Assembly (NCBI GenBank): GCA_030998225.1
Contig: JAPYXD010000715.1
Coordinates: forward strand, 7,630,501 to 7,694,500
Reading direction: 5' to 3'
DNA: 64,000 bases
Source: Diplolepis rosae
Taxonomy: Eukaryota; Arthropoda; Insecta; Hymenoptera; Diplolepididae
The notes beneath the pieces were generated by a model. It worked only from the letters and a program-made list of their open reading frames with translations. It did no database searches and was not told the origin of the DNA. This document shows, piece after piece, positions 55,791-64,000 of the stretch. Each line of letters opens with the position of its first letter. Within the stretch, counting starts at the first letter, position 1. The translations under genes and the position numbers were made by a program.

Positions 55791-56098
55791 TACTTATTTA
55801 ACTCCAAAATTTATCTTTATATCCCTTCAATCCATTCCATTTCATCCGAATTCTTCCAGTGAAATATAAATATCGAAGAAAGCACTTTTATATTTTTTTA
55901 CAAAATGGATTTCTATAGGAAATATAGTCTCGTTGATGTTGCATTCAAAATCCATTTAGTATTTCTTTAGCTTCCTTAATTTCAGAAAATTTAACTGAAC
56001 AAGATAAAAATATGTTATTCAGTATGAGATTTCGAATGGAATATCATCAATACTAAATAAAGGTTTCACTAATTTTTTGTTCCTTTCCTTTTGTTTAG
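55791..56098 (+). other. Presumed intron before the P-like exon
   Basis: AT-rich DNA ending in a pyrimidine-rich TTCCTTTCCTTTTGTTTAG acceptor. No further transposase exon is recognisable, although an AATTTCAG acceptor and short frame occur near 55983. Confidence 0.4.
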
Positions 56099-56785
56099 AG
56101 ATTTTTTGGCACTATCAGATTAGCTGGAGGAACAAATGATCATCCATGTACACCAACCTTCTTGCAAATATACAAGATATTAGCTGCCTTTAGCATTTTG
56201 AAATCTCCAAAGCTCGGAAATTGTAGTACTTTCGATGGCAACCCTCCACAGCCCTTAATAACAATTTCAAAATTGAAAGAATTACATCAGTCGAATAGTA
56301 AAAGCGCAATTCAAGAAATTTGAGAAAAGTTAAAAGCAATAATAGATTGTGAAGACACTGATTTTAGTGATTTTGTAGATGCAGTAGCGCACGATTATGA
56401 TTTACCAGCTGGTAGAGATTGTTTGATTTTTTACACAACCGGTCGTATAACTGCTTACATTAAACAGCACACTCAGTGTTCGACACGCTTAAATGCATTT
56501 TTGACTACTTCTGAAATTTATGCAGATACGATATCTTTTTCTTGTGATCAGTTACCTGAAAGTTTGAGTAGATTTGCAAAAATAAATAAAGATTTCATAC
56601 ATCCAAATGTTAAGTTATACAAGCTTATCACAGTTGTCGAATATCTATTTAACAAACATTGCCGGCCTAGCAATTCTTTTGATCTAATTCTAGACGATTT
56701 AATTATATCTGATGAAAAAAAATTTATTTTTCAATGCAAAGAACATGCCAATGAAGCTGTAGAGATGTTAGCATATGTGATTTAA
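56099..56785 (+). pseudogene. P-element/THAP9-like transposase, last exon
   Basis: P-type transposases cut and paste DNA using a RNase H-like core and an N-terminal THAP finger. This 229-codon exon starts after a clear acceptor with RFFGTIRLAGGTNDHPCTPT and FLQIYKILAAFSILKSPKLG, which matches the conserved RFFG-xxR-xxGxNDHP segment near the transposase C-terminus. It continues with DCLIFYTTGRITAYIKQHTQ and ends EHANEAVEMLAYVI plus a stop. One in-frame TGA at 56321-56323 breaks it; the rest is open. Catalytic residues and the THAP finger are upstream and missing. The 3' end runs directly into the right inverted arm. Family assignment rests on the NDHP segment and the (I/V)FYxxG motif. Confidence 0.72.
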
Positions 56786-57514
56786 TTTTATTTTAAATAA
56801 GAATAAGACAATTCGTAAGACAGGAAATGGCTGAAATTTAAAAATTTAGCGTCTTGAAAAAAAAGTATGCCAAGCTTTGCCACACTTAACTAGTCATCAT
56901 CGATCTGTACATGTTAAAAATTTAAAATATGTTAAAAATATGTACTAGAAAATTTTATAGTAATGAATATTTGTTGTTACATTTACAAATTTTTAATTGA
57001 GTAAATATTTCCCTTCGCATGTTTTTTAATGTTGAACACAGGGCTTAACAAAATATTAATTTTTCATTTCATTCGTTTGAAGCTGAAAAATAAAAATGGA
57101 AAATACTTCTATTTATAAGCTTAAGCTTTTTATTTATTTTTAAATATATTTTCAATTATATGGGAATAACATAAACAAAATTTTGTTCAGGGTCTCAAGA
57201 ATTCTTCATGCGTATCCACAGTATATGTATATTTTACGAAGTTTGATGTATTCTTCTTTTTATTTTGTATTAATTGATTTATGAAAAATGTGTCTTTTAT
57301 GTCCTAGAATCATTTTAGGAACATTTTTTCATTTCATATTGTTCAGAAACTTAATTATTTAAAATTTTTTTAAATATTTGTCTATTAGTATAATGCTTTT
57401 TGTAGAGCGTGCCGCGTGCAGCGCCGCTCTGGTGAGAAAACTTCGCACATACAAACTATAATCACTAAGGGAATCAATTTCTCGCCGTTGCAGGCAGGGA
57501 GTCGGATAGGGCTG

Positions 57515-57801
57515 GCCAGGAGAAACGGGTAGGGGAAAAACGTTCCCCTTGTTACAGCGCGGTATGCCTTCTCTTTTCAGCGCATACCAATTTTTGAACG
57601 CCTCCACCGAACATAATATGCGACCATTCGAAACTTGAAAGACATCATCATAATCACGAAAACATTATCTTTCTTCTGATACCAGTTTCCAGCTCTAATA
57701 CGGTCTCTAAAGGGGAGGAAGTATCGTGTATAAAGGGCCTAGGGGGGTATGTATGCAAAAGTTGCCCCTGCCCGTATCTAATTGATATCAACACCATAGA
57801 T
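57515..57801. other. Junction between P-like and DDE-SWIM elements
   Basis: Mixed-composition DNA; open frames are short with no motif. Confidence 0.3.
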
Positions 57802-58254
57802 GGGTATCTATGTGATATGAAATCCCTCCAAAGGAGAAACTCCAATATTCATTTTTGAGGGAGTTATGGACGGGGTAAGTAAAATCGAAAAAGTCATTTC
57901 TCTCGAGAACGGCTTGACCGGTTTGGATGAAATTTATATATGTTATAGACACAATCAAGACCTTTTAGAAGAAGTTTCAATTTTTTCCCGCGAAAAATAG
58001 AGGTAAAAAATTTTTTTAGGTTATGTTTTAGAGGTACACCTCTAATTTTTTCGTTTAAAAATTGCTTGAAGTGTCCCCTTCAACATATATTTTTCCCATA
58101 TTTTTAGTCAGGGTGCGTCATGGCTCAAAAACAGAAAATCTTGCAGCGAGGTGCCATGTGGGTAATGGGTATCACTTGTAACATCGTCTCAAGGACTGGA
58201 ACATCGCAGATCTACATGGAACCTTCGGCTGTCACAATCCGAGGTGTTTTTTGA

Positions 58255-58366
58255 ACATGAGTCCCCTAGCCTCTCACCATTCGGGGTGCTTCATTCAGGT
58301 GAGTCCCCTAGCATCTCACCATTCGGATTGCTTGATTTAGGTGTGTCCCCTTGCCTCTCACCATTA
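58255..58366. repeat. 42-bp minisatellite inside the DDE-SWIM element
   Basis: Units such as GAGTCCCCTAGCCTCTCACC plus ATTCGGGGTGCTTCATTCAG start at 58260 and 58302, with a partial third near 58344 and a degenerate start near 58230. The unit is the complement of the one at 29054-29205. Confidence 0.8.
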
Positions 58367-58371
58367 TCATT

Positions 58372-60278
58372 TTAATCATTATCGCTGTCACTCTCAATCA
58401 CTGGAACGTAGTCGCTCTTTTTGAACACATCACTGAGTATATCTGCAGGTCTGAAGATTCTTGACAAATACCTGGCATGTGATAAATAATACACAATTGC
58501 AGCAATGTGTGAACAGCAACCAACAGTTCGTTGACCATTAGCACATTCACAAAAGTAATGTGCCAATCCAGAGATTCCAACACTATTTGGCTTGTACCTC
58601 AAAAAAGATCTATAAGTTGTACGAGAGATGTTACGAGATGGAACTCTTATTTTGAGTACATTTGACTCATCTTTTACATATTCAATCTTCAGCTTATCAT
58701 CTTTGTCGACCATTTCTGCTAAATACGATGTGACACTTTTGAAAGGAAGTTTCCGACGAAGCCATCCTTTTTCTTCTACTTCAGTAGCTAGAGTATTCTG
58801 CACCTTTCTCTGACTATGCATTCTCTGTAATATACCATCGAAAGTGTCTACATCGGATTTAACTCTTTTTCCGAAAGTGTTATTGAGGAATGATGCGATC
58901 CGAAAGTATGTTCCAATTCTAGAAATCAATTTATTGTCAATTTTGTGATCCAAAAGACGATACTTTTGTTAAAGTACGCCATGGACTGATTCAACTGCCC
59001 AACGGATTTTTGTAACGAAACGAGATTCGTTGGATTCGTCCGCAGACAGTTGTTTTCTTTTTCCTTTCAAAGCAGGCATCAAAACTTTGAAATTTTGTTC
59101 TTCTAACTTCTCTTTTACATCTCGGAAACCGCGTTCAAGGACGAAAACATCACCTTCTATGAGGAATCTGCGTAAACCATGTGGATTTTCAACAACACTC
59201 TTCAAAATTTCGGCATCATTTTGATTGGCAAGATATGGTCCAAGCATGTCAACAATGAAGCCATCAGTCGTGCAAATAGTGAACGGTTTGCAAATCTGAA
59301 CTTTTTTCTGTCCAGAGTAGGATTTCATCTGATATTCATTATTGGTGCTTTCTTGGTGTCTAGCATACGTTCCATCACAAATTAAAAATAATTTGTTGTT
59401 AATGTTGAACAATTTCTTTGCCATATCGGTCGTATGATCTCGAATCAGATCATCTCTGTTGACAGAATCTAATCCAAAACAATGTGGCAAAACATCAGCT
59501 CCAAAAGATCTCATCACACTATTACAATAATCAGAAACATTGTGTTCGTTTTCCAATTGTAAGATAGAAGAAAGCATTTTATTAGAGTTTCCACTGCGTA
59601 ATTTGAACAAGAAAACTACGAGTGCTTGGATTGCAGAACGAGATTGGCTGTTTCGCAAGGAAATCAACATATCATTCAGAGAATTGAGTTGTTCCCATTT
59701 TAATCCTGTGAACACTTCCAAATCTTTTTCGGGAAGACTATATTCCCCTATTTTATCAAATAAACTTGAATCACACCTCATAGAGAGGGTTTTCATTACT
59801 TTAGATAACTCCAATGCAGTGACACTCGTTGTATTAGAATGTACCTTCAGAAGTTTGAGATCTTCTTCGAAAAAACGATGCTTGATGATATAAATTCGAC
59901 AGCATCGATTTCCCTGTGGTATGTATATATTTTTCTGAATATAAGACTGCATTCGAGCATCTTCCGGAATCGTAGTCAAATTCGTCGTAGAAGAACAGAG
60001 GCAACAATATTCATGAGTCGCAATAGTCCGCTGAATGATTCATTGTCGGAAGAAGAGGCGCTCTCGAGGTTAGTATGAGAGTCATTTTTCAGATTCTTTT
60101 TGTACGCAGAAAGTCGACAACTATTACACAAAATGTCATCAACATCTATTTTTCGTTTCAGAGCAAGTGAAAAATGATTTGCTTCTGTTACGTTTTTTAT
60201 CATCTTTTTCTTACCTTTCCTCTTTCTCAGGAAAACATCGCAACCAGCACATATGACATTAATTTTTTGCTTGTTCAT
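58372..60278 (-). pseudogene. DDE_Tnp_4-like transposase with SWIM zinc finger
   Basis: This is the predicted transposase of the surrounding element. From the N-terminus: a CxxC...CxxC block (ICAGCDVF, then DDILCNSCR) in the first 60 residues; an acidic serine-rich stretch; a frame change near 60025; a second YCCLC pair; a helical middle; then the DDE core. The core shows LICDGTYARHQ, FTICTTDGFIVDMLGPY, FVLERGFRDV and IRWAVESVHGVL, residues 202, 282 and 330 of the middle block. The C-terminal part has CECANGQRTVGCCSHI, a CxC...CxH SWIM finger, and an acidic tail. Total length is about 630 codons. Two lesions: the frameshift and an in-frame TAA at 58969-58971 between VHGVL and QKYRLL. The second catalytic position, usually DRGFRD in relatives I recall, reads ERGFRD. 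I recall similar multi-copy proteins in insects and cnidarians; the superfamily name is uncertain. Confidence 0.78.
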
Positions 60279-60339
60279 TATTGCATCAAAGATTAAAGAT
60301 TATCAAATCGTAAGTACATAGTTCAATCGATACTCTTAA

Positions 60340-60985
60340 CAAAGTATAATCGATTATTGCGGTAGCATAAAGTTAAAAGAAGAGAATCAATTATATATTT
60401 CCGAGCATGAGTTGATCTTTTCGTTTCTACGAGTCGACAATTCACCAATAAGTTGTCATAGAAACATTTGACAGTGCGGTTTAGAATAGGATGAATGAAA
60501 GACAGTTAGTAACGTAACGGCAAACAAGAGAACATGAAAATATTTGACGATCACTTTGAACGAAAGAAGAACAGGAACAGTAAGTTAAAGTTGCAGCCAC
60601 GAGTATTGTGCCAAGAGAACATTCAAGAACTCGTTCGAAATAAGAGAAAACCAGAATAAGAAAGCTTATGTTCCGATGCACAATGGAATATCACGAAAAC
60701 ATTTGACTGTTAGTACGAAACAACTGAATAACGAAATCAGCGAGTTGCATTCGCAGCAGTCGAAGAGATATCATAAGAACATTCGTCAATTAGTTTGAAA
60801 CAAATGAATGTGGAATATCATCAAGCTGGCATCGTAGTACACAATGAAATGTCATGAAAGCATTTATCGTCTCAAAACAATCGAATCATGGGAGCAGAGC
60901 TTCAATGTCGTAACGACTTATAACATGTCATGGAAACATTCTACTGGATTCATAGAATTAGAAAAAAATTGCATCATGTGTACGT
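60340..60985. repeat. Degenerate subterminal repeats of the DDE-SWIM element
   Basis: ATATCACGAAAACATTTGAC and looser versions (TGTCATAGAAACATTTGACA, TGTCATGAAAGCATTT, TGTCATGGAAACATTC) recur at roughly 60-100-bp spacing between the gene start and the right arm. They might be binding sites or decayed tandem units. Confidence 0.5.
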
Positions 60986-61480
60986 TTGGGTCGTTAATCA
61001 GGACTACGTAGGTGTATGGCACCTCGCTGCAAGATTTTCTGTTTTTGAGCCATGACGCACCCTGACTAAAAATGTGGGAAAAATATACGTTGAAGGGGAC
61101 ACTTCAAGCAATTTTTACATGAAAACATTAGAGGTGTAGCTCTAAAACATAAACTAAAAAAAAAAATTTGAAAATTTCAAAACATTTTTTTACCTCTATT
61201 TTTCGCGGGAAAAAATTGAAACTTTTTCTTCTAAAAGGTCTTGATAGTATCTATAACATTTATAAATTTCATCCAAATCGGTCAAGCCGTTCTAGAGAAA
61301 AATGACTTTTTCGATTTAACTTACCCCCTCCATAACTCCCTCAAAAATGAATATTGGAGTTTCTCCTTTGGAGGGATTTCATGTCACATAGATAACTAGT
61401 ACCCGTTGACTCACCTCAGACTGAGAAATTGGGAACGTTGCTCTCCTTCTGAAACAATTTTTATAAATTCAAATTTTCGA

Positions 61481-61715
61481 TCAGGTGCCGTAGCCCCTTA
61501 GGGCACTTTACCTGTGAGGCAATATTCTTTTTTCTTCACTTTTTTTTTATTTCTGTACAAATTGAATTGTCAATCAGGTGCCGAAGTCCCTTAGGGCACT
61601 TTACCTGGGAGACGACATTCTCTCTTTTTCTATTTTTTTTTGTTTGTTTTTTTATAAACTCAATTGTGGATCTGGTGCCGTAGCCCCTTAGAGCACTTTA
61701 CCAGTGAAACGTTTT
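61481..61715. repeat. Three units of a 93-97-bp repeat with palindromic core
   Basis: TCAGGTGCCGTAGCCCCTTA, followed by GGGCACTTTACCTG, occurs at 61481, 61574 and 61671. Each core carries the inverted pair GGTGCC...GGGCAC and is followed by a T-rich spacer. It lies just outside the DDE-SWIM element. Confidence 0.8.
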
Positions 61716-62600
61716 TCCTTACCTCCTGAGAATTGGAAAACAAATCCACGGGTATCGCGTTGTTAAGAGGGAATGTTTTCTTTTTGAAAATTGAGAAGTT
61801 GAACGCATCTTCTAGGGCAAATGATGAAAGTTTCAGTAAGTGTAAGCCTGAGTGCTTTTAGTCACCACAGAAATCTGATGCAATAAATTGGAAGATTTCC
61901 TTGATTTTCAATAAGAGTAGAATGGTAGAATCTTTCATCTTTTAAAGATTCGCAGGGTGGAAAACATAAATATAGAAGCATAAAAATTGAAGTTAGAAAG
62001 AGCCTGTAGGTTGACCAAGATGTTATTTTCAGGTGTAGGGAAAACCCCAAATTAAAACGTGTGTTTGAAGGCGCAACTGCGCGAAATTTTAGCGACTACT
62101 AATTGAAGTTTTTCTTACGGATTTTAGACACATATACTCTAAACCACGGAAAACAATTAAGAGGATTCATCCGTTTTGCATTTGCTCACTAGGAAAAATT
62201 AAATCGTGAGTTTCTTCGGTGTTCTTACTCTTAAAATAAAGAATAAAATTTCGCGAAATTTTCTTCCTTCGTGCTACCCGCACCAGAATTTTAAAGAGAC
62301 AGTTTTGAGACAAATTAGGCCAAAATTCGGTCTAAAAAAATTATTCAAATATTAAGAAATATAAAAATTTCGAAAGAATCGAAATGTTACAAAAACTAAA
62401 ATGGTCAAAAGGTTTAAATATTAAATGATAACTGGAAAAGCGAAACTTTTCGGCCACATCAGGCAAAAATAGCTTTATGAATGTTTAAAATTAATAAATA
62501 AAGATTCAAAAGGTCGAAATGTCGAAACCCGCAGTGAGGTTGAAACATAGGAGAATTTTTGACCAAATATAATGAAGGAGTATTTTTTTTATAGAATGTT
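61716..62600. other. No gene recognised
   Basis: AT-rich with short frames, no motifs or clear repeat ends. Confidence 0.35.
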
Positions 62601-63350
62601 GTTTTATTGACCGCAAGACTGACGAAACCAAACCTATATGATATAAAGGTCTACAAGTTTGAACTGCAACATTTTGTCATAAGATGTATATTTTTCTTTT
62701 TAATTAAAAAAAGATACCATTGAAAATCCGAAATTCTATTTTTGAACTAAAATATGTGAAATAGGAAAAAAACGTAAGAATGGAAAAATGTTCGTTTCAA
62801 TAATATATACAAATATTTTCAGATATATTTTCTGATAAAACGTATATATTTAATTGTAATTTTAAAAAATACGATTCAAATTAAAAAAACCGAAATATGT
62901 GAGATACAAAATAAGCAATAATACAAAAAATCGTTTCCTCTGAAAAAGTCTATGAATTCTCTTCCTTTTTTAAATATTTGGAAGAAAATAGATTTTTTTA
63001 ATCTTGTAAATTATTAGAAAGTTACAGAAATGTATACAGAAAATCGAGTGCGAAGCGCAAGTGTCATGATAAGAATGTGTTCTTGAAGGCTGATAGAGTT
63101 TTAAGTAAATTGAATTTCTTTTTTCATTTGAAATCAAAAACAAATTTAGTAATTTTGAGAATATGTAATTCACATCGATAATATTATAAAATTGATTTGA
63201 ACTTACGTATAAAATTACAAGTAATAAATTTAAATGTATGCGAAGAATATAAGACCGAGTGTGACGATCGAATCGTGGGCCCCAGGCACGCTCAAACTTG
63301 CAAGCGAAGCGCGCGATGAGAATGAGCCCACGAAGCGGGCAGATTTTTGT
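62600..63350. repeat. GCGAAGC-hairpin repeat, second full copy
   Basis: This has the same order of blocks as 53860-54785: AAATATGTGAAATA-type units, then AATCGAGTGCGAAGCGCAAG (63042), AAGACCGAGTGTGACGATCG, and ACGCTCAAACTTGCAAGCGA, ending CCCACGAAGCGGGCAGATTT (63328). Several hairpins are mutated, so this copy is older or less constrained. Confidence 0.7.
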
Positions 63351-64000
63351 AGTATATTTTTACAAAATTAATATTTTGCTCTTAACTTGGGCTTATTAGA
63401 AGCAAAACTGTATTAACTTTTATTTTAGCATCAGGAAAAAATGTTAACCTTTTATTATAAAAATCAAGTTACTTTAACAATAGCTTAAGTAACATATGGA
63501 CCTCTAATTTCCGATGGTAGTGTCTGTGTAAAGGAAGGTTTTAAATATTACAAAAAAAGCATAAATTTTATTTGAATTCGCATGCGATCTTGCACTTTGA
63601 GATTTATTTGGTGTGAAGTAAATTCGACAAATCATTACTATAAAGTAAAGTACTTGAAAAGAAAATTTCAAAATATTTAATACAAATTGACGGTCAGCGA
63701 AAATCGTGACGTAGTCATATCTTCTTAGAGGAGAAGGGGCCCTATACTGCTCCCTACTTCCCCTACTTCTTATTCCCCTTTATCGATTTTCTCATAGATT
63801 TCTTAACTCAATCCAGCCTGTGTGTATTATATACATTCAAATACGTCGCGGGACGTGACAAATACATAAATTATATCAAAATTAGCACACGAAATCGTAC
63901 ACTAACTTTAATTTGGTATGAAGTAAAATTGAAAATAAATCCTTCAGAATAAAACATTTTGAAAAAACTTTCAGAATACATAACATATTTTAAATTAAAA
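63351..64000. other. No gene recognised
   Basis: AT-rich DNA up to the window end; no coding motif or repeat border seen. Confidence 0.35.

Larger units (their letters stand above)
51731..57514. mobile_element. Degenerate P-like element with long inverted arms
   Basis: The left arm (from 51731-51745, CAGCCCTATCCGACTCCCTG) and right arm (ending 57514) are inverted repeats. They share GCCGCTCTGGTGAGAAAACT-type sequence and more than 600 bp further in. The last exon of a P-like transposase (56099-56785) lies just inside the right arm. The middle is filled with later insertions: a GCGAAGC repeat (53440-54780) and an LTR-like segment (54830-55790). The left end carries TTA-TGGTGCATTTATACC, missing on the right, so the right terminus is truncated or the left 14 bp are foreign. 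No intact upstream transposase exons were found. Confidence 0.6.
57802..61404 (-). mobile_element. Nearly intact 3.6-kb DNA transposon, DDE-SWIM type
   Basis: The ends are GGGTA...TACCC with inverted arms of about 350-400 bp. Left 57802-58155 and right 61010-61404 share ATGAAATCCCTCC, TCCAATATTCATTTTTGAGG, GTCAGGGTGCGTCATGGCTC and AGCGAGGTGCCAT in opposite orientation. The arms differ by scattered substitutions and a few small gaps. The single gene (58372-60278, minus) lies centrally with a 42-bp minisatellite downstream of it and a repeat-rich 600-bp region upstream (60340-60980). The target duplication could not be fixed. Low decay suggests fairly recent activity. Confidence 0.8.

Overview
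This looks like a piece of an AT-rich arthropod (probably insect) nuclear genome. It is made almost entirely of nested and decayed transposable elements. The evidence for a eukaryote is spliced exons with clear acceptor and donor sites, remnants of mariner, P-like, gypsy and LINE elements, and many short inverted-repeat elements with classical target-site duplications (TSDs: TA, TTA, TTAA, 8 bp). I see no bacterial-type operons, rRNA, functional tRNA or CRISPR. A more precise host assignment is not supported by the sequence alone. Calls rest on reading motifs by eye, so family names are by resemblance only.

Host gene content is very low. The one convincing host exon is a 350-bp minus-strand exon of a TBC1D7-like protein (16756-17105). 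Two weaker exon candidates lie at 50.2-51.3 kb and 42.16 kb (THAP-like).

Layout. 1-5.3 kb: a mariner fragment split by a small inverted-repeat element, then a 1.2-kb TA-flanked element. 5.3-14.6 kb: 143-bp repeats, copies of a 'TTATGTGCC' element carrying an 11-bp minisatellite inside a hairpin, TTAA-flanked foldback elements, and a GGGCCC-rich element. 15-25.4 kb: a tRNA-like SINE head, the TBC1D7 exon, then an old gypsy-type retrotransposon (LTR tail, tRNA-Lys type primer site, RT fragment), a LINE tail, a mariner fragment and an aspartic protease remnant. Two inverted 0.8-kb repeats bracket part of this. 25.4-33.8 kb: a second split mariner, 'CCAATATGGCGGA' repeats, a 42-bp minisatellite and two decayed ORFs of dispersed repeat-encoded protein families. 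33.8-37.8 kb: a large imperfect inverted repeat. 38.8-45.1 kb: two oppositely oriented insertions of one 1.9-kb element, each with its own 8-bp TSD and each carrying the same nested element. 45.1-48.8 kb: an hAT-like element, a TA-flanked element and a long-TIR element. 51.7-57.5 kb: a degenerate P-like element with long inverted arms and the last transposase exon. 57.8-61.4 kb: a nearly intact DNA transposon encoding a DDE_Tnp_4-like plus SWIM zinc-finger transposase. 62.6-63.4 kb: another copy of a GCGAAGC-hairpin repeat.

The most notable items are the DDE-SWIM transposon at the right, a minisatellite homologous to its own found 29 kb away, the paired composite insertions at 38.8-45.1 kb, the P-like element whose opposite arm carries tandem copies of its own coding end, and a repeat family built from GCGAAGC mini-hairpins.
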